Source: Nitrospiraceae bacterium
GTDB lineage: Bacteria > Nitrospirota > Nitrospiria > Nitrospirales > Nitrospiraceae
NCBI GenBank assembly: GCA_011391455.1
Contig: JAABQN010000138.1
Span: forward strand, 1-5,671
Direction of reading: 5' to 3'
Length of the DNA: 5,671 nt
The position numbers and the translations under genes are program-made. The notes under the pieces are model-generated. The model saw nothing but the letters and a program-made list of their open reading frames with translations. It had not been told where the DNA came from and did not search any database. Shown here piece by piece: positions 1 to 5,363 of this stretch (its first letter is position 1; each line of letters opens with the position of its first letter).

Positions 1-794
1 CCCTCACTCCGTCAAGGATCAAAGCCATCTGCGATCGTAACTGGGGCCTCGGCAGCGACGGGATCCTTGCGCTGGTCCCCTCAAAGAAAGCGGACTTCGG
101 CCTGAGAATCTTCAACCCTGACGGCAGCGAGGCAGAGAAATCCGGCAACGGTCTGCGCATCTTTGCCCGCTATCTCCACGCCACCGGCAAGACGAAAAAA
201 AATCGCTTCACCGTCGAGACTAAAGGCGGGCTGGTCACGATTGATCTGCATGTGGACCGGCATGGTGATGCGAGCGCCGTCACAGTCGAAATGGGGCGGG
301 CCACCTTCCTGCCTGCTGCACTCCCCTGTACCCTCACTGCCAGCGAACTGATTGCACAGCCCATCGACGCGGCAGGCCGGTCGCTTACGTTTACCGGGGT
401 CAGCGTCGGCAATCCCCACTGTGTTGTCTTCAAGCAAGTCGGACAATCCTGGTCGCGCGAAGATCTCTTGAAATTGGGACCGGCATTGGAGAACCATCCC
501 CTCTTCCCGAAGCGAACTAACGTGCAACTCGCTGTGCCGGTTGGCCCGAAGGAACTCTTCATCCTGATCTGGGAACGCGGGGCAGGCGAAACCCAGGCCT
601 CCGGATCCTCCTCCTGTGCCGCAGCGAGTGCGGCAGTCCGGCTTGGGCTGGTGAAGAGTCCTGTCACGGTGAAGATGCCGGGAGGCAGTCTCAACATCAA
701 GGTGGCCTCAGATTTCAGCCTCACCATGAAAGGGCCGGTCGCGGAAGTGGCGCGGGGCACACTCAGCCCGTCGTTCGTGCGCGGGCTCAAATAA
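1..794 (+). CDS. dapF: DapF-family diaminopimelate epimerase-like protein, 5' truncated, both catalytic Cys replaced by Ser
   Basis: The visible part reads from base 3 to a TAA at 792-794 and gives 263 residues. About 20-25 N-terminal residues lie outside the window, so the full protein is near the family length. DapF normally interconverts LL- and meso-diaminopimelate in the cytoplasm, using two cysteines as acid/base, for lysine and peptidoglycan synthesis. Family landmarks are clear: DRNWGLGSDGIL (visible residues 11-22), FNPDGSE (37-43), GNGLR (48-52), VGNPH, RTNV and WERGAGET. The substrate-binding Asn, His, Glu and Arg positions appear retained. The two catalytic cysteines are not. The usual C-G-N-G reads S-G-N-G (Ser codon TCC 141-143), and the usual A-C-G-T-G-A-C reads ASGSSSC (Ser codon TCC 600-602). 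The Cys codon at 615-617 matches the second, non-catalytic cysteine of that motif. The fold assignment is secure. The activity is uncertain: it could be a serine variant, a different isomerase, or inactive. uvrC follows 87 bp downstream on the same strand. Confidence 0.88.
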   Translation, partial: LTPSRIKAICDRNWGLGSDGILALVPSKKADFGLRIFNPDGSEAEKSGNGLRIFARYLHATGKTKKNRFTVETKGGLVTIDLHVDRHGDASAVTVEMGRATFLPAALPCTLTASELIAQPIDAAGRSLTFTGVSVGNPHCVVFKQVGQSWSREDLLKLGPALENHPLFPKRTNVQLAVPVGPKELFILIWERGAGETQASGSSSCAAASAAVRLGLVKSPVTVKMPGGSLNIKVASDFSLTMKGPVAEVARGTLSPSFVRGLK

Positions 795-798
795 CTCC

Positions 799-896
799 TG
801 AGTCAACCGTCACGCGTCAATCGTCAACTGGGAAGAAAACCAAGCGACATTCCTGATATCCTTACGATTGACGGATGACGTATGACGAATGACGTT
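799..896. repeat. Heptameric CGTCA / TGACG repeat array forming an inverted repeat across the uvrC start
   Basis: On the left, CGTCA occurs at 808-812, 815-819 and 822-826, with a degenerate AGTCA at 801-805, all exactly 7 bp apart. On the right, TGACG occurs at 869-873, 876-880, 883-887 and 890-894, with TTACG at 862-866, in the same 7-bp period. The two blocks are in opposite orientation and can pair. In the best register, 799-826 faces 862-889. The segment 808-824 against 864-880 matches at 15 of 17 positions, leaving a loop of about 35 nt. The right block runs into uvrC: its ATG (882-884) straddles two heptamers. The array starts five bases after the dapF-like stop codon. It looks like a short dispersed intergenic repeat; I could not test for other genomic copies. 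Confidence 0.75.
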
Positions 897-2705
897 CTTC
901 AATCCAAACTCGACCACCTCCCGGACCAGCCAGGCGTCTATCTGTTCAGGGACGGGCAGGGCGAGTTACTCTACGTTGGGAAGGCCGCAGTTCTCTCTAA
1001 CCGCGTGCGGTCTTACTTTCAAAAGGGAACTGACCGCTCTCCGAAAACCACTGTCCTGGTCAGCCACATTGCAGACCTTGAAACGATCGTCACCCGCTCA
1101 GAACTCGAAGCGCTTATCCTTGAAAGCAATCTGATCAAGCAGTATCGGCCCCGGTTCAATGTCGTCTTGCGGGACGACAAACAGTATCCCTATCTCAGGC
1201 TGCCGATCAAAGAAGACTTCCCTCGTCTCTCCATCGTTCGCCGCGTGCAACAAGACGGCGCGCTCTACTATGGGCCCTACACGCCGGCAGGTGCCTTGCG
1301 GGAGACGCTGAAAGTCATCAAGAAAGCCTTCCCCTTGGCCACCTGCACGATCGAGATCGACGGGAAAGCGGAACGGGCTTGCATCGAATTCGAAATCAAA
1401 CGCTGCATGGCGCCCTGCACCGGCAATCAATCGAAAGAGGATTACCAGTACATCGTTGCGCAGGTGCGCCAGTTTCTCGAAGGGCGCGACCATGAATTGC
1501 TGGACGGCTTGCGCGCTCAGATGGAAGGGGCGGCGGAGCGTGAAGAATTCGAAGAAGCGGCGCGCTTACGCGATCGGCTTTTCAACATCGAACGCACGCT
1601 TGAAAAACAACGCATCACCCAAACGACGACGACCGACCAAGACGTGATCGGCTTGGCACGGCAAGGCTCGGCAGTCGATCTCCAGATCCTCTTCGTGCGT
1701 GGCGGCCTCTTGATCGGACGCAAAGACTTTTTCTGGCCCCATTCAGCCGACGCCGGCGACGAGGAACTCGTTCGATCCGCCATTGAACAGTTCTACAACA
1801 AAGACGGTCAGCCGCCCAAAGAGCTGCTCATTCCCACCGACCTCGACGACGCCGCGGTGATCGAAGAGTGGCTCTCGGGCAAGCGTGGAAACGCCGTCCG
1901 GGTTGTGGCGCCCGAGCGGGGCGTCAAACATCAATTACTCCTCCTGGCGGAAGAGAACGCCGGCGCGGCTGTCGCCAATCATCTTCGAGATGAAGAAGTC
2001 GGGCGGCAGGCGGTTGAAGAACTCAAGCGGCTCGTACGACTGAACGTCGCGCCTCAGCGCATCGAAGGATTCGACATTTCGAACACCATGGGCAACCAGT
2101 CCGTCGCCTCCATGGTCGTCTGGGAAGACGGCCAGATGAAGAAATCCGACTACCGGCGCTTCAAAATCCAAACTGTGACCGGCGCCAACGATTTCGCCAG
2201 CATGCAGGAAGTGGTCACGCGCCGCTATGGAGACAGTGAGAATCTCGCACGGCCGGATCTCATCCTCATCGATGGAGGATTGGGCCAGCTCGCTGCGGCT
2301 ATGGAAGGGTTGAAACAGGTCGGCCATCAGAATTTGCCCATTATTGGATTAGCTAAAGCACGCGGCGAAAAAGACGAACGCATTTTCCTGCCAGGCCGGA
2401 AAAATCCCATTGTGCTTCGTGCGAATTCCCCGGCCACCCATCTCGTGCAACGGATTCGTGACGAGGCCCATCGATTTGCCATCACCTTCCATCGCAAGCT
2501 GCGCGGCAAAGCCCTTATGGCTTCACAACTCGATCAGGTGATCGGCATCGGCGAGATCAAACGGGCCCGTCTGCTGAAACAATATGGCAGCCTGGCGAAC
2601 ATCGCCGCCGCTACGGACGACGAATTGACGGCAGCCGGCCTCGATGCCAAGACCGTCGCAGAGATGCGGAAGGCCCTCGCGAACACGACCCCGTCCCGCA
2701 GTTGA
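882..2705 (+). CDS. uvrC: UvrABC system protein C (excinuclease subunit UvrC)
   Basis: This is the cytoplasmic nuclease subunit of nucleotide excision repair. It is recruited by UvrB to damaged DNA and cuts on both sides of the lesion. The 607 residues are the normal length. The N-terminal GIY-YIG domain (about 13-93) has GVY 18-20, YVG 31-33, Arg41, the metal-binding Glu81 and Asn93, for the 3' cut. Four cysteines, C155, C167, C175 and C179, have the same spacing as the E. coli UvrC cysteines reported to hold an iron-sulfur cluster. A UVR motif for UvrB binding lies at about 204-240. The RNase H-like domain for the 5' cut has D398 (FDIS), D437 (NDF), D464 (LIDGG) and H537 (FHR). Two helix-hairpin-helix motifs close the protein (about 549-600). 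An in-frame TGA at 876-878 rules out an earlier start, so ATG 882 is the first possible one. The Shine-Dalgarno is weak (ACGGA, 871-875) and lies inside the heptamer repeat. Confidence 0.97.
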   Translation: MTNDVLQSKLDHLPDQPGVYLFRDGQGELLYVGKAAVLSNRVRSYFQKGTDRSPKTTVLVSHIADLETIVTRSELEALILESNLIKQYRPRFNVVLRDDKQYPYLRLPIKEDFPRLSIVRRVQQDGALYYGPYTPAGALRETLKVIKKAFPLATCTIEIDGKAERACIEFEIKRCMAPCTGNQSKEDYQYIVAQVRQFLEGRDHELLDGLRAQMEGAAEREEFEEAARLRDRLFNIERTLEKQRITQTTTTDQDVIGLARQGSAVDLQILFVRGGLLIGRKDFFWPHSADAGDEELVRSAIEQFYNKDGQPPKELLIPTDLDDAAVIEEWLSGKRGNAVRVVAPERGVKHQLLLLAEENAGAAVANHLRDEEVGRQAVEELKRLVRLNVAPQRIEGFDISNTMGNQSVASMVVWEDGQMKKSDYRRFKIQTVTGANDFASMQEVVTRRYGDSENLARPDLILIDGGLGQLAAAMEGLKQVGHQNLPIIGLAKARGEKDERIFLPGRKNPIVLRANSPATHLVQRIRDEAHRFAITFHRKLRGKALMASQLDQVIGIGEIKRARLLKQYGSLANIAAATDDELTAAGLDAKTVAEMRKALANTTPSRS

Positions 2706-2758
2706 ATGCAGTCATCTGTTGCAGTTTGGACGAGAGCCTAGGCTTCCATGCGATTTTG

Positions 2759-2771
2759 TGACGGGCCGTCA
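2759..2771. other. Perfect 6-bp dyad with 1-bp centre downstream of uvrC
   Basis: TGACGG-G-CCGTCA is a perfect palindrome around base 2765. It overlaps a second perfect palindrome, GTCATGAC (2768-2775). It lies 54 bp after the uvrC stop codon, in a stretch (2706-2809) with no gene I can support. A one-base centre cannot form a tight RNA hairpin, so it is either a protein-binding dyad or chance. TGACGG is the same motif that is repeated in the array upstream of uvrC. Confidence 0.3.
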
Positions 2772-2809
2772 TGACTCTTTTAGTAAGTTGCGGAAAACCC
2801 CGTGCCCAT

Positions 2810-2933
2810 GCAGGATGCTCAAAAAGGCCGTTCAGCAAGGCCGCAGCGAGCGAAGAGGCGAGGCGTACGCTTCGGTACGTTGAGCCTCTGAGCGATGCGA
2901 GAACGATGCTGACGGACTTTTTCAGCATTCTGC
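2810..2933. repeat. 124-bp imperfect palindrome between convergent genes; dispersed repeat and possible bidirectional terminator
   Basis: The ends GCAGGATGCT (2810-2819) and AGCATTCTGC (2924-2933) are inverted copies with one mismatch. Moving inward, AAAAAG (2821-2826) pairs with CTTTTT (2917-2922), CCG (2828-2830) with CGG (2913-2915), TCAGCA (2832-2837) with TGCTGA (2907-2912), AGAGGC (2854-2859) with GCCTCT (2884-2889), and CGTAC (2864-2868) with GTACG (2875-2879) around the 6-nt loop GCTTCG. Read from either strand, it is a long interrupted hairpin with A-tracts before and T-tracts after the inner stems. That suits termination of uvrC from the left and the porin gene from the right; the repeat ends 2 bp from the porin stop codon. 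I recall very similar sequence recurring in Nitrospira intergenic regions, but this is memory and unverified. It encodes no transposase; short ORFs across it are artefacts. Confidence 0.75.
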
Positions 2934-2935
2934 TA

Positions 2936-4294
2936 CTAAAACATGAATTTGACGCTGACCGTTCCCAGATGAACATAGGCATGGTATGTCCCATTGACGG
3001 TGGGGTTAAGGTTCCCGGCAACCGTGCGCGGTTCATAAAACCATTCCTGAAATGCCACATCGAGTCCGATTCCCTTGGGCCAGAGCGCGGAGGCTCCTCC
3101 GCAAGGTACCATTCCTAGAAACCGGCCCTGGCCCTTGCACAAGAATCCGGCCCCAATGGACAGCGTGTTGGAAGATAATGAAACGATCGCCGGGTTGAAC
3201 GTCACATCAGGAACGGGATTCTCGGTGCGCGTGTAACCTGATCGCACCGCCACATCCCAATGAGGTAACCACGCAGGGTTGAGCCATTTGTATTCGGTCC
3301 CGATTGCCACGACCGGCACAGTCTTCCATTGTTGCGGTTGCGGGAAGACTCCGCCGGAGGAGAGGTGGATGTCGAGGTCACGATTCGACTTCCACCCGAC
3401 ATATTCCACGTCGAGCTCCAACTTCCATTCCCGCTCACTCGTGCGAACCGGCCAGATCGCAATGGCTCCGGTATAGATCTGAGGAAGCACGAGATTGGTG
3501 GAGGCATCGGCAACTTTCGCCCCGTTGATTAACAACGATCCACTCAACGGCACCACAGCCTGGGTGCGATAGACCAGCCCGACGGAGGCGATCGGTTTGC
3601 CATCGCCGTTTCTCAGAGGGGTGTAGAGCAGGCTGACAGTTGCGCCCGCCCCCGTTCCGTTGCCGTTGAATTCGACGGAAGCCCCAGCTGGAATACCAAA
3701 GACTCCAGCGCCTATTTGTTTCTGTTCCGCCTGCCCCTGTCCGAGAAAACTTGCGAAGGTATAGATGTCGGCGCCAACTCCGATGGCCAACTGGTCGTTC
3801 AGCTTATAGGCCAAGGTCGGCTTGATATCGATGAGCGGAAGCGCTGCAGTGGTGATAGCGGTATTGAAAGGGCCATCCAGCGGATAGCGGATATTCAAAC
3901 CGAATGGCGAAATCAGACCGAGTCCGACCGTCACCTTCGACAGACTATCCCATCCGAGAGCTCCTAAGTTCGCACTCACGTAGGAATGGCTAGGCGGGGG
4001 AAGCGCGACACTGCCCCCAAAATCCCCTCGACTATCTGTCCCGGTCGGGCTATTGAACTTGACGGACCCCCCAAGCAGGGCTGTTCCAGTGATGACCTGG
4101 ATTCCATCTACCTGACTCAGCCCGGCTGGGTTGTAGTGAATGGCCGAAGCATCATCGGCCTGCGCGGCAAAGGCATTCCCCTGCCCCGCCGCCGCCGCTC
4201 CCTGTGGCTGGAACCGAAGCGCCTGCGCATGTCCAAGAGACGGACAGAGTAATGAGATTAGCCCTAGAGCCAAAAGATATCGTTGGTTCCACAT
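2936..4294 (-). CDS. OmpP1/FadL/TodX-family outer-membrane transporter of hydrophobic compounds
   Basis: This is a probable outer-membrane beta-barrel that lets long-chain fatty acids or other hydrophobic molecules cross the outer membrane. From the chosen start it has 452 residues, close to E. coli FadL (446). The N-terminus MWNQRYLLALGLISLLC.. is a signal peptide, with a likely cut after GHA (residue 23). The mature protein begins QALRFQPQGAAAAGQGNAF, followed by HYNPAGL with the family NPA motif (Asn55-Pro56-Ala57). The rest is rich in alternating beta-strand patterns, and the chain ends in VKFMF with the terminal Phe typical of barrels inserted by the Bam machinery. An upstream in-frame ATG at 4316-4318 would add eight residues (MALCKDYG). 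I prefer 4294 because AAGGAT lies six bases before it and the signal peptide then starts cleanly. The gene is divergent from the luxR-type gene and convergent with uvrC. The substrate cannot be read from the sequence. FadL proteins also carry aromatic hydrocarbons and, in a rhizobium, acyl-homoserine lactones. Confidence 0.9.
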   Translation of the reverse strand: MWNQRYLLALGLISLLCPSLGHAQALRFQPQGAAAAGQGNAFAAQADDASAIHYNPAGLSQVDGIQVITGTALLGGSVKFNSPTGTDSRGDFGGSVALPPPSHSYVSANLGALGWDSLSKVTVGLGLISPFGLNIRYPLDGPFNTAITTAALPLIDIKPTLAYKLNDQLAIGVGADIYTFASFLGQGQAEQKQIGAGVFGIPAGASVEFNGNGTGAGATVSLLYTPLRNGDGKPIASVGLVYRTQAVVPLSGSLLINGAKVADASTNLVLPQIYTGAIAIWPVRTSEREWKLELDVEYVGWKSNRDLDIHLSSGGVFPQPQQWKTVPVVAIGTEYKWLNPAWLPHWDVAVRSGYTRTENPVPDVTFNPAIVSLSSNTLSIGAGFLCKGQGRFLGMVPCGGASALWPKGIGLDVAFQEWFYEPRTVAGNLNPTVNGTYHAYVHLGTVSVKFMF

Positions 4295-4300
4295 ACCATA

Positions 4301-4306
4301 ATCCTT
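4301..4306 (-). promoter_or_regulatory. Ribosome binding site that decides the FadL-like start
   Basis: Read on the minus strand this is AAGGAT, followed by TATGGT and then ATG (4292-4294). The AAGGA core sits seven bases before the start. The alternative ATG at 4316-4318 has only AACGG before it. Confidence 0.7.
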
Positions 4307-4437
4307 ACAGAGCGCCATCCGTTAGCTGACAGATTGAAACTTACGTATTACAGGAGAAGGAAAGCGGCAGAATCTTCCAGAGGATATAGCCGATTGAGAG
4401 AAATCTCGCTAGGGCCAAAATACCTTCTCGTAAATCC

Positions 4438-4452
4438 ACCATGTAGTATGGT
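4438..4452. promoter_or_regulatory. ACCAT-N5-ATGGT dyad upstream of the luxR-type gene, possible operator
   Basis: ACCAT (4438-4442) and ATGGT (4448-4452) are perfect inverted copies separated by GTAGT. The dyad ends 35 bp before the luxR-type ATG. A third ACCAT (4466-4470) can also pair with the same ATGGT, and GCCATCAATGGC (4481-4492) forms a further small palindrome over the start codon. The length and symmetry are compatible with a binding site for a dimeric regulator, but the sequence does not match the usual lux-box consensus well. Chance remains possible. Confidence 0.3.
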
Positions 4453-4475
4453 AGCGTTCATTCGAACCATTCTAT

Positions 4476-4481
4476 CGGGAG
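4476..4481 (+). promoter_or_regulatory. Ribosome binding site of the luxR-type gene
   Basis: CGGGAG is followed by six bases and then ATG at 4488. It supports the start used for the LuxR-family protein. Confidence 0.65.
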
Positions 4482-4487
4482 CCATCA

Positions 4488-5288
4488 ATGGCACATGTCC
4501 AGGGAAAGCGCCCCTTCCCCAAAGAACTATTTGCCCGGCTAAGCAAAACCGAGTGCGAAGGTTTTATCGAGGTTCTGCACTTCGCGGTGCAATCAGAAAG
4601 CCCCGAAGATGTCAAAGATGTGCTCGCACGGTTTCAAGCCCTGTTTCCTTTTACCCGGGTGATAGGTGGACTTGCAAAACTCAGTCGCACGGGCGTATTT
4701 GAGGGCTTTACCAACGTACTCAATGTCAGCTATCCGGAAGAATGGCTTCGCCTCTATTGGCAGAAGGGGTACTTTGAAGTCGATCCGGTCTTCCAGACCG
4801 CCTTACGGGAACCAGGCACACAACATTGGGAAGCGACCTACAAGGCTGCAAACTCGGACAAGCAGCGCGAATTTATGGAGGCGGCGAAGGAGTTTGGTCT
4901 GGGGGATGGGATCACAACGGGATCGGCGGATCCCGCATGCGGAGTCGGGACCTTTTGCTCATTTGCCTCTGCTGAACGAGTGGATGCAAAACGGTATGTG
5001 CCGCTCGTCGAGTACTTTGGGTACCACGTCCATCTTGCCCTCTTACGCACTGCCCCAAGGAGTTCGCAAGCGGTTGCTCCCTGCGTCAGGGAGCTCACGC
5101 TGCGCGAGATGACGATCCTCAACTGGGTGAAAAACGGCAAGACGAACTGGGAGATTGCCAAAATCATAGGCGTAACCGAACGAACCGTACGGTTCCATGT
5201 GGAAAGCATCTTCTCGAAACTGGACGTCACCTCGCGCTCCCATGCGGTTGCGACCGCCCTCCAACACGGCCTCCCGAATGTGGTGTAA
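4488..5288 (+). CDS. LuxR-family quorum-sensing transcriptional regulator with autoinducer-binding domain
   Basis: This is a 266-residue cytoplasmic DNA-binding protein. The first part (about 25-190) is an autoinducer-binding domain. It has Tyr82, Trp86, Tyr90, Asp99, Pro100 and Trp114 at exactly the relative spacing of LasR Tyr56, Trp60, Tyr64, Asp73, Pro74 and Trp88, plus Gly141 in GDGIT. These are the residues that hold an acyl-homoserine lactone in LuxR, LasR and TraR. The last part (about 201-262) is a LuxR-type helix-turn-helix with LTLRE (203-207), NGKTNWEIA, VTERTVRFHV and KLDVTSR. The invariant Glu207 and Gly217 of the DNA-binding module are present. The pocket looks functional, which argues for signal binding rather than a degenerate solo regulator. 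A probable synthase gene lies convergent 75 bp downstream and a FadL-like porin is divergent upstream. Likely targets are one or both neighbours, but no operator was proven. The exact acyl chain cannot be inferred. Confidence 0.93.
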   Translation: MAHVQGKRPFPKELFARLSKTECEGFIEVLHFAVQSESPEDVKDVLARFQALFPFTRVIGGLAKLSRTGVFEGFTNVLNVSYPEEWLRLYWQKGYFEVDPVFQTALREPGTQHWEATYKAANSDKQREFMEAAKEFGLGDGITTGSADPACGVGTFCSFASAERVDAKRYVPLVEYFGYHVHLALLRTAPRSSQAVAPCVRELTLREMTILNWVKNGKTNWEIAKIIGVTERTVRFHVESIFSKLDVTSRSHAVATALQHGLPNVV

Positions 5289-5301
5289 TCAGAGTCGGTT
5301 T

Positions 5302-5320
5302 TCTTGCGTTCCTCGCAAGA
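5302..5320. terminator. Hairpin between the convergent luxR-type and synthase-like genes
   Basis: TCTTGCG (5302-5308) pairs perfectly with CGCAAGA (5314-5320) around the loop TTCCT. It begins 14 bp after the luxR-type stop codon. No T-run follows it on either strand (the T-tract precedes it on the plus strand), so it is not a classical intrinsic terminator. A second, overlapping weaker hairpin is possible at 5318-5335, with one bulged G. The stem may still help end transcription of, or stabilise, both convergent messages. Confidence 0.35.
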
Positions 5321-5363
5321 GGGCCACAGGCCTCTCCTGAGCCGAAGGTCACCTCGTCCATCA

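Larger units (their letters stand above)
4295..4487. promoter_or_regulatory. Divergent control region between the FadL-like and luxR-type genes
   Basis: These 193 bp must hold the promoters of both divergent genes unless one reads through from outside. I found no pair of convincing -35/-10 boxes on either strand. The best -10-like hexamers are TAATAC (4345-4350, minus strand) and TAGTAT (4444-4449, plus strand), and neither has a good -35 partner. No canonical lux box (CTG-N10-CAG type) was found by eye. A 15-bp dyad near the luxR-type gene is listed separately. Small palindromes such as GAGAAATCTC (4398-4407) may be chance. Confidence 0.45.

Noticed and set aside
141..602. DapF Cys-to-Ser changes as sequencing error or pseudogene decay
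   Set aside because: Both are in-frame single-residue changes at the two catalytic sites, with no frameshift or stop and with all other motifs intact. Two such errors at just these sites are unlikely, though resequencing would settle it.
170..790. 206-codon minus-strand open frame opposite the dapF-like gene
   Set aside because: The plus-strand frame carries the DapF motifs. The minus-strand product is low in recognisable motifs and is explained as the complement of a high-GC coding sequence.
799..896. CRISPR array or tandem-repeat minisatellite
   Set aside because: The units are only 7 bp with no spacers, and they face each other in two orientations, so it is neither a CRISPR array nor a simple tandem repeat.
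2611..3118. Several open frames of 79-149 codons across the uvrC-porin gap
   Set aside because: They run through the uvrC end, the 124-bp palindrome and the porin end on the wrong strand or frame, and show no domain or convincing ribosome binding site.
4295..4318. Longer start for the porin gene at ATG 4316-4318
   Set aside because: It would put charged residues MALCKDYG before the signal peptide and lacks a good Shine-Dalgarno. ATG 4292-4294 has AAGGAT at the right distance.
4319..4487. Canonical lux box (CTG-N10-CAG type)
   Set aside because: I scanned the divergent gap by eye. CTG at 4326-4328 has no CAG at the right spacing, and no other candidate fits.
4283..4702. 139-codon plus-strand open frame overlapping the luxR-type start
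   Set aside because: It overlaps the LuxR frame, whose product has unmistakable domains. The alternative product is arginine-rich with no motif.
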